From the NCBI GenBank assembly GCA_026552975.1, contig JAPMTR010000070.1, forward strand, positions 1-62,273: a stretch of 62,273 nucleotides of DNA. Direction: 5' to 3'. A model generated the notes under the pieces. The model saw only the letters and a list, made by a program, of their open reading frames with translations. It was not told the DNA's origin and did not search any database. Below are positions 27,320 through 36,390 of the stretch, in pieces. How positions within the stretch are numbered: position 1 is the first letter of the stretch; each line of letters starts with the position of its first letter. Made by a program: the position numbers and the translations under genes. Source of the DNA: Candidatus Methanoperedens sp. (GTDB lineage: Archaea; Halobacteriota; Methanosarcinia; Methanosarcinales; Methanoperedenaceae).

Positions 27320-28345
27320 ATGTCACTCACTAAAATTATCCAGAATATCCGCGAAAAGCAGAAGATCAAATACAACCCTCCGGACAGACCCACAGCAGTC
27401 TGGACAGGAAAAGACCTGCTGGATGGAAAGCCAATAACCGCTCTTACTGTGATCTTCCAGACATCTGGATGCAGGTGGAAAAATTGCACCATGTGCGGGT
27501 ACATCTATGACAGCGCGCGGGAGGCGCCGTCACATAATGACCTGATGAAGCAGTTTGAGAATGCGATGTCAAGATGTAAGGATGAAGAGATCATTCTTAA
27601 AATATTCACATCAGGAAGCTTTCTAGATGACGGTGAAATATCCCTGGCTACAAGGACGGAGATGCTCACACGTCTGAATAAAGATAACAGGGTAAAAAAA
27701 GTAATAGCAGAAACAAGACCTGAATATGTGACAGATGAAAAAGTCAGTGATGCAGTATCAGCTCTTAGAAAAAGATTCGAGGTAGCGATCGGTCTTGAAA
27801 CAAGCAACGACATGATACGAAAGGAGAGCATCAATAAGGGTTTTTCATTTTCGGATTTTGTCCGGGCAAGTGAAGTTGCAAAAAGGAATAATGCAACTGT
27901 AAAAGCATATCTTATGATGAAGCCCCCGTTTCTTTCAGAAGGTCTGGCCATGGATGATATGATACGGTCCATAAAAGATGCAGCGCCCTTTGCAGGAACA
28001 ATATCCATGAACCTGTGTAATGTCCAGAAAGGAACGCTTGTTGAGGAAATGAATGAGCGCGGAGATTACCGGCCCCCCTGGTTGTGGAGCGCAGTTGAAG
28101 CTTTAACGAGAGGTAAAGAATCATCCCCAGAATCAGTCATAATGTCAGATCCTGTGGCGGCAGGTTCAAAGCGCGGCCCCCATAATTGCGGCAAGTGCGA
28201 TGATGATGTGGCAGAGGCCATCAGGATATTCTCGGCCACACAGGATAATGCAGTTTTTAAGAATCTTGATTGTGATTGCAAAGAATTGTGGAAAAAGGTC
28301 ATCGAGCTTGAGGATTTCACATTTGGGTCACCACTTGTGAAATGA
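27320..28345 (+). CDS. raSEA: Archaeosine biosynthesis radical SAM protein RaSEA
   Basis: A 341-aa radical SAM enzyme with the Elp3-like pattern. The cluster motif is SGCRWKNCTMCGY (C-x4-C-x2-C), and EIILKIFTSGSFLDDGE and EVAIGLETSND follow as in this family. A C-terminal Cys group (HNCGKCDDD, DCDCKELW) is present. RaSEA works with ArcS to turn preQ0-lysine-tRNA into archaeosine at tRNA position 15. It is an archaeal marker. Downstream lies a QueH-like gene, another member of a deazaguanine-related family. Confidence 0.88.
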   Translation: MSLTKIIQNIREKQKIKYNPPDRPTAVWTGKDLLDGKPITALTVIFQTSGCRWKNCTMCGYIYDSAREAPSHNDLMKQFENAMSRCKDEEIILKIFTSGSFLDDGEISLATRTEMLTRLNKDNRVKKVIAETRPEYVTDEKVSDAVSALRKRFEVAIGLETSNDMIRKESINKGFSFSDFVRASEVAKRNNATVKAYLMMKPPFLSEGLAMDDMIRSIKDAAPFAGTISMNLCNVQKGTLVEEMNERGDYRPPWLWSAVEALTRGKESSPESVIMSDPVAAGSKRGPHNCGKCDDDVAEAIRIFSATQDNAVFKNLDCDCKELWKKVIELEDFTFGSPLVK

Positions 28346-28401
28346 TTGAGTAAATGATAGACTTTGTATTATCTTGTGGTTGAAATTGGTGAAAATAAAC
28401 T

Positions 28402-28956
28402 ATGAAAATCCTTGTCCATGTCTGCTGCGCCCCATGCTTCACATATCCGAACGAATCCCTTGTTGAAAAAGGACATGATGTAACAGCTTTTTTTTACAAC
28501 CCCAATATTCATCCTTACATGGAATACAAGAACCGCAGGACTTCCCTTGAGCAATATGCACAAATGAAAAAAACAAAAGTGATCTACAATACTGAATATG
28601 ACCTGGAAAACTATCTCAGGGGAGCGCTTTCTGCCTCAGAAAGATGCAGATTCTGCTATGAGTCCAGGATGGAAGTTACTGCAAAAACTGCAAGTGAATT
28701 AGGATTTGATGCTTTCACGACAACATTATTGATCTCACCTTTCCAGAAGCATGAACTGCTTGCTGATGTCGGGAAAAAAGCTTCAGATGAACATGGCGTG
28801 GAATTCTATTATGAGGATTTCAGGGTCGGATACAGGAAATCCCGCGAGATATCAAAAGACATGGGACTTTATAGTCAGAAATATTGCGGGTGCATATTCA
28901 GTGAAAAGGAGAGATATCTCAAGCCAGAAAAACTATTACGATCAAAACCCAGTTAA
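28402..28956 (+). CDS. queH: QueH family epoxyqueuosine reductase-like protein
   Basis: A 184-aa QueH (DUF208) protein. Motifs are HVCCAPC near residue 7, NIHPYMEYKNRR, RCRFCYESRM, TTLLISPFQKHE and YCGC near the C-terminus; the Cys pairs bind a [4Fe-4S] cluster and an additional metal in characterised bacterial QueH, which reduces epoxyqueuosine to queuosine. Archaea normally use archaeosine and lack queuosine at position 34, so the reaction here may differ. Its placement 56 bp after RaSEA suggests a role in a modified-nucleoside pathway. Confidence 0.85.
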   Translation: MKILVHVCCAPCFTYPNESLVEKGHDVTAFFYNPNIHPYMEYKNRRTSLEQYAQMKKTKVIYNTEYDLENYLRGALSASERCRFCYESRMEVTAKTASELGFDAFTTTLLISPFQKHELLADVGKKASDEHGVEFYYEDFRVGYRKSREISKDMGLYSQKYCGCIFSEKERYLKPEKLLRSKPS

Positions 28957-29056
28957 AACTACGGAATTAACGCCCGTCAAGGAATTCCCAATAGAGGTTC
29001 GATGCGGCGGGACGCTTAATCCCTTTCGGGTTCGTGTAGTTCACGAAATTGAGATT
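28957..29056. other. GC-shifted intergenic segment with two small hairpins
   Basis: Following queH is about 100 bp of locally GC-richer sequence with a perfect inverted repeat TTCGTG-TAGTT-CACGAA (29031-29047) and an adjacent weaker AATCCC/GGGTT. No gene start is visible. It might be a terminator region or a scar from a lost element. It sits at the 3' edge of the reductase remnant. Confidence 0.35.
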
Positions 29057-29218
29057 TCAGTCCCCAACGAATTGTTCTTTTTTTATTTGGGTTTCAGGTA
29101 TGTTTAATAACTTTAATATTCCCACCATTGCATCTACCATCCCTGGAGGGCCGCATATATAAAAGACTCGTTCTTTATAATCCGGTATCACTTTTTGTAT
29201 CATTTCTCCATTGATGAC
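29057..29218 (-). pseudogene. C-terminal remnant of an FNR-family reductase
   Basis: On the minus strand 53 codons between two stops encode VINGEMIQKVIPDY, then RVFYICGPPGMVDAMVGIL and KKEQFVGD before TGA. The CGPPGMVDAM segment and the ending match the NAD-binding C-terminus of ferredoxin-NADP reductase-like flavoenzymes. The upstream flavin-binding part is missing: the frame is closed by TAA at 29221-29219 and I find no in-frame continuation. It is therefore a truncated relic rather than a gene. Confidence 0.7.
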
Positions 29219-29280
29219 TTAACATATGTTTCAAAATGCATAATTAATTCAACCTTTCTGGATAATTTCGAATGATCTGA

Positions 29281-29565
29281 CTATAATTCAAATTCCTCAA
29301 TAAAACCCAGAATTAGTTTATATTTCTCCAGATATTTAAATCCTTTATCAGTCAATGTCAGGAACTTGCGTTCATTTTCATCAGTAATTTCCTTGACCAG
29401 ATCTTTTTCCAATAATTCGTTTAAATATTCGGTAAAACTTTGCGAGGAAAGATTTGATTGCCGAAGCAAAGGTGTTGGTTTTATGGAATTTTGATGATTC
29501 CGGATAATAGTTAAAATATCAAATATCATCTCCAGGCGTTCTCTCTTTCGCTTTACTTTGTCCAT
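29281..29565 (-). CDS. Winged-helix transcriptional regulator
   Basis: A 94-aa archaeal winged-helix protein of the ArnR1-like (HTH_45) type. Basic N-terminus (DKVKRKRERLEMIFDIL), a recognition helix in LSSQSFTEYLNELLEKDLV, wing ERKFLTLTDKGFKYLEKY, and a short hydrophobic tail. These are commonly repressors in archaea. Its start overlaps the end of the upstream membrane-protein gene by 13 nt, so the two are translationally coupled and probably function together. Nearby operator-like palindromes at 30303-30334 are candidate targets. Confidence 0.75.
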   Translation of the reverse strand: MDKVKRKRERLEMIFDILTIIRNHQNSIKPTPLLRQSNLSSQSFTEYLNELLEKDLVKEITDENERKFLTLTDKGFKYLEKYKLILGFIEEFEL

Positions 29566-30218
29566 TTAGACACCTTTAAGTATATTATTCCGATCACAGA
29601 TATCGATATTATATGAAATATCGTTTGTATTTCAATTGGAACAAACCTTTTCGGACCCAGGGTGAGCAGATTAACTATCCAGAACAGGATAAATAAAACA
29701 TATAATACAAATATCCGGGAGATCTTTTTTGATCGACTATAAATATAAATAGCTATTATTATTGCAAAAACCAGCAATATTGCCTGAGCCCCCATCATAA
29801 TAGTAGGGGATCTTAAAAAAAACATAATACCCGATATTATAATAGCAATGGCATTAGATACTATTAAAATATTTTTTATCGACAGCTCTTTCCAGACCAT
29901 ACTGTATGTTAATAACAGAATAGCCATTGTGCTAAAGTATCCATTAAAAGCAAGCGGAAAGACCCTGAAAAGATACATTGAAATATCAAGATCAAATGTG
30001 ATCCCCATTAACATTACAAAAATAGACAGGAACCTGAAAAGAAATGCCAGGCCAAAGAATAAGAATGCGATCCTGAAATATTTTACCCCTTCATACTTTG
30101 TTAGATCATATATTTCTTTAGTTTTATAAAATATTCCAAAGCACAAAAATACAACTATGAGGGTGTAGATAAGTTCCACAAGCAGTCTGGCAGGTTCAAT
30201 TACATGAAAGGGTGGCAT
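29553..30218 (-). CDS. Seven-helix membrane protein, unknown function
   Basis: A 221-aa integral membrane protein with about seven hydrophobic segments, short loops and no recognised catalytic motif. Its charged residues (KTKEIYDLTKYEGVKYFR) are all in loops. It overlaps the downstream winged-helix regulator by 13 nt and diverges from a secreted small protein gene. A membrane sensor working with the regulator is plausible but not shown. I do not recognise the family with confidence. Confidence 0.6.
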   Translation of the reverse strand: MPPFHVIEPARLLVELIYTLIVVFLCFGIFYKTKEIYDLTKYEGVKYFRIAFLFFGLAFLFRFLSIFVMLMGITFDLDISMYLFRVFPLAFNGYFSTMAILLLTYSMVWKELSIKNILIVSNAIAIIISGIMFFLRSPTIMMGAQAILLVFAIIIAIYIYSRSKKISRIFVLYVLFILFWIVNLLTLGPKRFVPIEIQTIFHIISISVIGIIYLKVSKWTK

Positions 30219-30302
30219 AAATTATCAATATTTTTACTTGACATTAATAAACAAAGTGGACTTGAAGTGTACATTTTACCTTCTTTCCTCTTATAAATGA
30301 GT

Positions 30303-30334
30303 TCAAATAATATAGTATTTGAGGTGACTCAAAT
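30303..30334. promoter_or_regulatory. Palindromic operator candidate with a third half-site
   Basis: TCAAATA (30303-30309) and TATTTGA (30316-30322) form a perfect inverted repeat with a 6-nt spacer, and a third TCAAAT (30329-30334) abuts the ATG at 30335. The ribosome site GGTGA lies between the second and third half-sites. Binding here would block transcription or translation of the secreted-protein gene; the divergent winged-helix regulator is the obvious candidate. Confidence 0.55.
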
Positions 30335-30757
30335 ATGAATAAAAAAACAATATTTGGTGTTCTGGCTATTTTTATAGTCATAGCATCCATAGCAGGAGTA
30401 TCAGCCTTTGCAGGAAAATTCTCAGGAATGGATCAGCAAGGCCAAAGCAACATGGTAAACGAAAAGATGTCGCAAATGCGAGGAAGAATGTCTACTGGAA
30501 CAGCAGTTTGTAATGGGGAAATGGAACAGGCATTAGAAAATGGTGACTATGAAGCCTGGAAAACGGTAGCAGTGAATTCTCCAATGATATCAAATATCCA
30601 GAACGAGGACGACTTCAAAATACTTGTTCAGCTTCACCAGGCAATGGAAGATGGAAATTACACACAAGTAAAAGAACTCAGAGATCAGCTTGGTTTACCA
30701 GGCGGACCTGGCAAAAATAAGATGTCAGGAAACTTTGGAAGAGGAAGGATGAGCTAA
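30335..30757 (+). CDS. Secreted small protein, unknown function
   Basis: A 140-aa exported protein with a signal peptide (TIFGVLAIFIVIASIAGVSAFA). The mature part is Met/Gln-rich near the N-terminus, then contains two related helical segments (MEQALENGDYEAWKTV and MEDGNYTQVKELRDQLG) and a Gly-rich tail. One Cys is present (TAVCNGEM). The DY/NY repeat pattern is recalled from small secreted proteins of methanogens; no function is known. It is preceded by a palindromic operator candidate and followed by the MacB-like operon. Confidence 0.65.
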   Translation: MNKKTIFGVLAIFIVIASIAGVSAFAGKFSGMDQQGQSNMVNEKMSQMRGRMSTGTAVCNGEMEQALENGDYEAWKTVAVNSPMISNIQNEDDFKILVQLHQAMEDGNYTQVKELRDQLGLPGGPGKNKMSGNFGRGRMS

Positions 30758-30808
30758 TTCCCTTCTCTTCATATTTCAGTTCTTCGAAAGATCAAATTGT
30801 ATCCGTTT

Positions 30809-30943
30809 ATGTTCAAAGGTGGAATATTATTCACCCGGGCTGGAGACCAGAAAGTTGTTCCTGTAGTTATTTCATATACGAACATAACCTATATAGTCCA
30901 AACCGATATGAAAAAAGTGGCTATTGTGAGAAAAGTGAAGTGA
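30809..30943 (+). CDS. Possible 44-aa protein before the MacB operon
   Basis: A short ORF, ATG 30809 to TGA 30943, encoding MFKGGILFTRAGDQKVV and then PVVISYTNITYIVQTD and a basic tail. It ends 3 bp before the MacB-like ATG, as an operon member would. The amino-acid pattern looks coding and beta-rich. It has no clear ribosome site and is in the same frame as the upstream secreted protein, so it could be a remnant of a larger gene. Low confidence. Confidence 0.35.
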   Translation: MFKGGILFTRAGDQKVVPVVISYTNITYIVQTDMKKVAIVRKVK

Positions 30944-30946
30944 AAT

Positions 30947-31624
30947 ATGGAAAATAAAATTGAACTTCAAAATGTCTGGAAAATATATCGTATGGGTGAG
31001 TTTGACGTGCCTGCGCTTGCAGGAATAGACCTGGCGGTCAAAGCGCGTGAATTCGTGGCTATAACAGGCCCCAGCGGCTGCGGAAAATCAACGATGCTAA
31101 ATATGATCGGGTGTCTGGATATGCCAACGAGCGGAAAAGTATTACTTGAGAATAAGGATATAACAGAGTTCGAAAGTGATGAATTGGCGCGAGTACGAGG
31201 TAAAAAGATCGGGTTCATATTTCAGACTTTTAACCTGTATCCTACATTAACAGCTGTTGAAAACATTCGATTACCTATGAGGATACATGAATTTCCTGAA
31301 AACGAAGTGGAAGACACATCAAGAAGACTTCTCGAAATGGTTGGTTTATCGGAACGAGGAAACCATTTTCCTTCCCAGTTATCAGGCGGCCAGCAGCAAA
31401 GAGTTGCGGTTGCAAGAGCGCTTTCAACAGGTCCTTCCATCCTTCTGGCCGATGAACCGACCGGGAATCTTGATACAAAATCAGGAGGCGAAGTTATGGA
31501 TGTTTTTAAAAAATTGAACGGTGAGGGAATAACTATAGTAATGATAACACACGACCCGAAAATTGCAGGATCTGCAGGAAGAGTTGTAAAAATGCTGGAT
31601 GGAAAAATAGTAGGCGGAAAATGA
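30947..31624 (+). CDS. MacB/LolD-type ABC transporter ATPase
   Basis: A 225-aa ABC ATPase. Walker [11 protein letters not shown]-loop [12 protein letters not shown], signature LSGGQQQR, Walker [13 protein letters not shown] and switch His in ITHDPK are all present. The FNLYPTL and GNLD wording is typical of the MacB/LolD/FtsE clade that drives periplasmic or surface export rather than channel transport. It overlaps the next gene by 4 nt, and with the permease at 32810 forms a complete transporter. Confidence 0.93.
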   Translation: MENKIELQNVWKIYRMGEFDVPALAGIDLAVKAREFVAITGPSGCGKSTMLNMIGCLDMPTSGKVLLENKDITEFESDELARVRGKKIGFIFQTFNLYPTLTAVENIRLPMRIHEFPENEVEDTSRRLLEMVGLSERGNHFPSQLSGGQQQRVAVARALSTGPSILLADEPTGNLDTKSGGEVMDVFKKLNGEGITIVMITHDPKIAGSAGRVVKMLDGKIVGGK

Positions 31625-32823
31625 ACAAATATAATAAAATAATATTTATAATATATACATTATTGTTAGCACATGTCGCATCTGCATCCTCAAATTACCT
31701 GGTGACTGAAAACGCACCAGTATATCCCGGAGATACGACGTATGTCTATGTCCCGATAAAGAATATTGGATATGGCAACACGATGGAAGATGTTTCCGTA
31801 CAACTTGCCCCCAAAGAAAATGCTTCAGCGAATGCTGTAACTATACTGAATGATGTAGATTCACTTGGAACAATAACAGATTGGGGATCCCAACGCACTG
31901 CAAAGTTCCGGATCTATGTGGATCCTGATGCAATCGAAGGTGATTATTATTTCAATGTTTTTGTTAATTACCGGGGACTTCAGACAAGCAGTTCCAACAT
32001 ACCGATGATGCAGACCACTAAACTCATTGACCAGATATTGGTCGTTAAGGGTAAACCAATGATCATCATCATAAATTCATCTCTAGATATAGTGGCGCCT
32101 ACGAGCAAGAACACAGAGAAGATCACATTTAAAAATACCGGCACTGGAACTGTGCAAAACGCTGTCGCTGAAATCACTCTTGCCAGCTCGAATTCAGTAT
32201 TCTCTATCCTGGGTGGAGGAAAACAATTTTCCCTGGGTACTATGAAGGCAGGAGATATTTCAACTATTACATTCAATATGGCAGTAGATATCGCTGCACG
32301 TCCGGGCGTGTATAATATTCCTGTAAAGATCACAGGGCAGAACAATTATTCGACCGATAACATTATCGGACTGGTCGTTGCGGGAATGACAGAATTTGAC
32401 ATAAGCTATGTGGAGGCTCTGGGATCATTTTCACTCAATGTCGCAAATGTCGGGATAAGCCCTGCAAGCGCAGTGGCAGTCAGCCTGCCGCGCCAGGAAA
32501 ACTTCTCCGCTACCGGAAGCAGTACTTCCGTACTTGGAAATTTAAATCCTGGTGATTACACATCTGCGCCATTCCAGATCACAAAGACTCTTGGAGCCGG
32601 GAACACTCTTGAAATGGAAATACAATATACTGATACAAGCGGACAAAGACACACCTTAACAAAGTTCCTGACTGTGGAATTATCCTCAACAGGAACACAA
32701 ACGAAATCTACTGGTACAAATTATACAACATGGATGCTTGCAGCTTTGATTATTGTGGTGCTATACTGGCAGCGAGGAAAAATAACGTCATTATTCCAGA
32801 GATCCAAACATGAAAACGTATGA
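31621..32823 (+). CDS. COG1361-like extracytoplasmic protein of an ABC exporter
   Basis: A 400-aa protein with signal peptide ([16 protein letters not shown]), a string of beta-sandwich domains (VKNTGTG-like [16 protein letters not shown], and [11 protein letters not shown]) and one C-terminal membrane span with a basic end. This is the COG1361 S-layer-domain architecture often found between MacB-like ATPase and permease genes in archaea, where it may replace the bacterial MacA adaptor. It overlaps the ATPase by 4 nt and the permease by 14 nt, so the three are tightly coupled. Confidence 0.8.
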   Translation: MNKYNKIIFIIYTLLLAHVASASSNYLVTENAPVYPGDTTYVYVPIKNIGYGNTMEDVSVQLAPKENASANAVTILNDVDSLGTITDWGSQRTAKFRIYVDPDAIEGDYYFNVFVNYRGLQTSSSNIPMMQTTKLIDQILVVKGKPMIIIINSSLDIVAPTSKNTEKITFKNTGTGTVQNAVAEITLASSNSVFSILGGGKQFSLGTMKAGDISTITFNMAVDIAARPGVYNIPVKITGQNNYSTDNIIGLVVAGMTEFDISYVEALGSFSLNVANVGISPASAVAVSLPRQENFSATGSSTSVLGNLNPGDYTSAPFQITKTLGAGNTLEMEIQYTDTSGQRHTLTKFLTVELSSTGTQTKSTGTNYTTWMLAALIIVVLYWQRGKITSLFQRSKHENV

Positions 32824-34057
32824 TATATTCAAGTTATCGTTAAGCCATGTCAGGAAAAGTAAGATGCGAAGCTGGCTTACGATAGTTGGCATCGTAATTG
32901 GAGTGGCTGCTATCGTGGCGATCATCTCCATAGGTGAGGGTATGCAGGCAAGCGTCCAGAAGAGTCTTGGAAGTCTTGGGGCGGACCTGATAACCGTCAC
33001 TCCGGGGTATTCAAGAGCCACTGGTATGGGAGATAGGCATGGGCCTGAGGGCGGGGGTGTTACGACCGTGAATCTTACAGACAAAGATGTGAATATGATC
33101 AAACAGGTACCGGGTGTTATTCTTGTAAATGGGCTTGTTTCAGGCAGGTCTGATATAATATTGGGTAATGAAAAGACCTCAGCTTCTATAAGCGGGGTTG
33201 ATACCACCGTTTGGCGTTCCTTAATTACTACTGATCTTGAAGCAGGCAGGTATCTCCAACCAGGGGACTCAAATGCTGTCGTGATAGGATATTCTTTAGC
33301 CCATGAGGTTTTTTTGCAGCCGATCACCCAGAACAGGCCAATAACGATAGGAGGAAAAACCTTTAAAGTCGTGGGTATTTTTGCCCAATCGGGTGGCTTT
33401 GGCGGAACGGATCACGCCGTATTTATGCCTGCTGAATCGGCTCGTGATGTTATTACAGAGACTTTAGAGAATAACCAGTTCTCCTCAATAACTGTGAAGA
33501 TCGCTGACCAGAATTTAGCAGATAAAGTGAAAGCCGATATGGAACAGAAGCTTATGATGTCACGGCACGTGAATTCAAGAACAAGAGATTTTACAGTGAC
33601 CGCTTTTGCATCCATCCAGCAGCAGATAAGCAGTGTCACCTCGGCTATAACGATGTTCCTTGGCGCAATTGCGGCAGTTTCACTTCTTGTGGGCGCTGTG
33701 GGTATAGCAAATACCATGTTCATGTCTGTTATGGAGCGTACAAGACAAATTGGACTACTCAAAGCCCTTGGGGCCACTGATAGTGAAGTGATGAAACTTT
33801 TCCTGATCGAATCGGGATTATTCGGTGTCGTGGGGGGAGTGATAGGAATAACTATCGGTATTTTGATATCATATTTGATCTCGGCAATTGGTCTTCAGAT
33901 GATAGGGCCTGGAGGGGCTATGACCACGGTCGTCCCACCGTCACTAATTATATTTGCGCTTGCATTTTCTATAATCGTAGGTGTGCTTTCAGGAGTTGCT
34001 CCTGCCAGGAATGCAGCAAAGATGAATCCGGTGGATGCATTGAGGTTTGAACAATAA
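32810..34057 (+). CDS. MacB-like ABC transporter permease (FtsX domain)
   Basis: A 415-aa permease. One membrane span near the N-terminus (WLTIVGIVIGVAAIVAIISI) is followed by a large extracytoplasmic MacB_PCD domain and three C-terminal spans with the FtsX motif (RTRQIGLLKALGATDSEVM, and APARNAAKMNPVDALRFE at the end). It partners the ATPase at 30947 and the COG1361 protein. The substrate may be an envelope protein or small molecule; not determined. Confidence 0.92.
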   Translation: MKTYDIFKLSLSHVRKSKMRSWLTIVGIVIGVAAIVAIISIGEGMQASVQKSLGSLGADLITVTPGYSRATGMGDRHGPEGGGVTTVNLTDKDVNMIKQVPGVILVNGLVSGRSDIILGNEKTSASISGVDTTVWRSLITTDLEAGRYLQPGDSNAVVIGYSLAHEVFLQPITQNRPITIGGKTFKVVGIFAQSGGFGGTDHAVFMPAESARDVITETLENNQFSSITVKIADQNLADKVKADMEQKLMMSRHVNSRTRDFTVTAFASIQQQISSVTSAITMFLGAIAAVSLLVGAVGIANTMFMSVMERTRQIGLLKALGATDSEVMKLFLIESGLFGVVGGVIGITIGILISYLISAIGLQMIGPGGAMTTVVPPSLIIFALAFSIIVGVLSGVAPARNAAKMNPVDALRFEQ

Positions 34058-34139
34058 GATGAAAATATCCCATTCGCTTAAACGCAAATTTTTATATCCC
34101 AATCATCCCTATGAGCCCTCCTATAGAGATGAATAAAAC

Positions 34140-34985
34140 ATGTCATTTACCATTTTAAAAAAACAGGAACTTATGCCCACAATTTTTCTCATGGACATAG
34201 AAGCCCCGCGTATTGCCAAAAAGGCCCAGCCCGGACAATTCATCATACTCAGGATCGATGAAACAGGGGAAAGGATACCTCTTACGATCGCAGATTTTGA
34301 CCGCAAAAAAGGAACGATCGCTATGATATTCCAGGCGGTTGGAAAAACCACAGCTAAATTAGCGGCACTCAAGACTGGCGATGCGATCCTGGATTTCATC
34401 GGGCCTCTTGGGAACCCGTCTGAGATCGAAAAAGGCGGTATGGTAGTTTTAGTGGGCGGAGGCGTTGGAGTTGCGCCTATTTTTCCACAGGCGCGGGCTT
34501 TCAAGGAAGCAGGGTATAAAGTTATTTCGATAATAGGTGCCAGAAGCGCAAACCTGCTCCTGTGGGAAGACAGGATGAGGGAGTTTAGTGATGAACTGTA
34601 TATCACCACAGATGATGGAACAAAAGGACATCATGGTTTTGTGACCGATATTGTCAAGAAAATATTAGAAAGCGGAACGAAAGTTGATCGGGTTATCGCT
34701 ATTGGTCCTCCGGTCATGATGCGCGCTGTGGCAGGTGTAACAAGGCCGTTCAATGTCAAAACCATAGTCAGTCTTAATTCTATCATGGTTGACGGCACAG
34801 GGATGTGCGGTGCATGCAGGGTGCTTGTGGGAAATGAGACGAAATTTGCTTGTGTGGATGGGCCAGAATTCGATGCTCATCTTGTGGATTTTACTCTTCT
34901 TATGAACCGTCTTTCCATGTACCAGCCAGAGGAGAAGGCTGCATTTGAAAAATACAAATGCGAAAGGGAGGGATGCACATGTTAG
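34140..34985 (+). CDS. nfnA: NfnA / sulfide dehydrogenase subunit (ferredoxin:NADP oxidoreductase)
   Basis: A 281-aa FNR-fold flavoprotein with a C-terminal [2Fe-2S] site in DGTGMCGACRVLVG and FACVDGPEF. FAD-binding residues lie in IPLTIADF and the NAD-binding domain in VVLVGGGVGVAPIFPQA. It is the small subunit of NAD-dependent ferredoxin:NADP oxidoreductase (electron-bifurcating NfnAB) or of the related SudB. It overlaps the next gene, its partner, by 7 nt. It exchanges electrons between NADH, NADPH and ferredoxin. Confidence 0.88.
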   Translation: MSFTILKKQELMPTIFLMDIEAPRIAKKAQPGQFIILRIDETGERIPLTIADFDRKKGTIAMIFQAVGKTTAKLAALKTGDAILDFIGPLGNPSEIEKGGMVVLVGGGVGVAPIFPQARAFKEAGYKVISIIGARSANLLLWEDRMREFSDELYITTDDGTKGHHGFVTDIVKKILESGTKVDRVIAIGPPVMMRAVAGVTRPFNVKTIVSLNSIMVDGTGMCGACRVLVGNETKFACVDGPEFDAHLVDFTLLMNRLSMYQPEEKAAFEKYKCEREGCTC

Positions 34986-36352
34986 CGCGCCAGAAGATGC
35001 CATTACAGGACCCCGGGATCCGCAGATCCAATTTCAAGGAAGTCGCTCTTGGTTATACTGATGAGCAGGCTGTTGAAGAAGCAAAAAGATGTCTCCAGTG
35101 TAAGAAACCCAAATGTGTGGAAGGATGTCCTGTTGAGGTACATATACCAGATTTTATTAAGCATCTGGCTGAAGGTGATTTCGACAGTGCCATAAAAAAT
35201 ATTAAAACCGATAATGCGCTTCCTGCTGTCTGCGGGCGCGTCTGTCCGCAGGAAACGCAGTGTGAAGCATCATGTATCCTGAAAAAGAAAGGTGAGCCAG
35301 TTTCGATCGGAAGACTTGAGCGTTTTGTTTCAGATAAAGAACTGGCAAAAGGAAGTGAAGTCCCTGAAAGACCAAAACCCTCAGGAAAGAAAGTTGCAGT
35401 CGTGGGTTCAGGACCTGCTGGACTGACAGCGGCTGCGGATCTTGCGCGAATGGGTCATTCGGTCACGATATTTGAAGCATTGCATGCAGCAGGGGGCGTT
35501 CTTACTTATGGTATACCGGAATTTCGTCTTCCCAAGGATATTGTAAAAGCAGAAGTGGAATATGTGAAAAAACTCGGTGTTAATATACTTCTTGATTCGG
35601 TGATCGGGAAGATCGATACTGTTGATGACCTGCTGCTTGAATTCGATTCTGTTTTCCTGGGGACAGGCGCAGGACTTCCTGTATTTATGAATATCGATGG
35701 TGAGAACTTAAACGGTGTATATTCTGCCAATGAATTCCTGACGCGTGTCAATCTTATGAAATCCTACAGGTTCCCCGAATATGATACTCCTGTCCGTAAA
35801 GGTAAGCATGTAGTCGTTGTTGGGGGCGGAAATGTAGCCATGGACTCAGCAAGATGCGCCCTGCGCCTTGGAGCAGAGGAGGTCACGATCGTTTACAGGC
35901 GCGGGGAAGAGGAGATGCCAGCGCGCGCTGAAGAGATAGAGCATGCAAAAGAGGAAGGGATACAGTTCAGGCTCCTTACAAATCCTTTGAGACTGGAAGG
36001 GGATGCTAAGAACTGGGTCACTCATATCGAATGTATCAATATGTACCTGTGCGAGCCTGACGGAACAGGACGCTGCAGGCCTATGCCCCTTTCCGGTTCT
36101 GAACATAAGATCGAAGCAGATGTTGTGATAATGGCGATCGGGACATCGCCAAATCCACTCGTTCCAAGAACAACGACCGGGCTTGAGATGTCAAAACACG
36201 GAACAGTCGTTGCAAAAGAAAATGGTGAAACAACTAAAAAAGGTGTTTATGCCGGAGGTGACGCAGTGACAGGTTCTGCCACGGTGATCTCTGCAATGGG
36301 TGCCGGAAAGATCGCAGCTCGGGCGATAGATGATTATCTCAAGACAAAATAG
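34979..36352 (+). CDS. nfnB: NfnB / glutamate synthase small-subunit-like flavoprotein
   Basis: A 457-aa large subunit with N-terminal Fe-S motifs (CLQCKKPKCVEGCPVEV and CGRVCPQETQCEASC), an FAD site VVGSGPAGLTAAADLARMG and a second nucleotide site VVVGGGNVAMDSARCALR, ending in GVYAGGDAVTGSATVISAMGAG. It is the NfnB/SudA partner of the preceding gene. I start at ATG 34979 behind GGGAGGG. No glutamate synthase large subunit is adjacent, so NfnB is favoured over GltD. Confidence 0.9.
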   Translation: MLARQKMPLQDPGIRRSNFKEVALGYTDEQAVEEAKRCLQCKKPKCVEGCPVEVHIPDFIKHLAEGDFDSAIKNIKTDNALPAVCGRVCPQETQCEASCILKKKGEPVSIGRLERFVSDKELAKGSEVPERPKPSGKKVAVVGSGPAGLTAAADLARMGHSVTIFEALHAAGGVLTYGIPEFRLPKDIVKAEVEYVKKLGVNILLDSVIGKIDTVDDLLLEFDSVFLGTGAGLPVFMNIDGENLNGVYSANEFLTRVNLMKSYRFPEYDTPVRKGKHVVVVGGGNVAMDSARCALRLGAEEVTIVYRRGEEEMPARAEEIEHAKEEGIQFRLLTNPLRLEGDAKNWVTHIECINMYLCEPDGTGRCRPMPLSGSEHKIEADVVIMAIGTSPNPLVPRTTTGLEMSKHGTVVAKENGETTKKGVYAGGDAVTGSATVISAMGAGKIAARAIDDYLKTK

Positions 36353-36390
36353 ATACAAGCTAAAAACCAGACTATAAATTTACGACGAAC

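Noticed and set aside
28751-29107. 118-codon plus-strand ORF overlapping queH
   Set aside because: Most of it overlaps queH in a different frame and the rest crosses the hairpin segment; no motif supports it.
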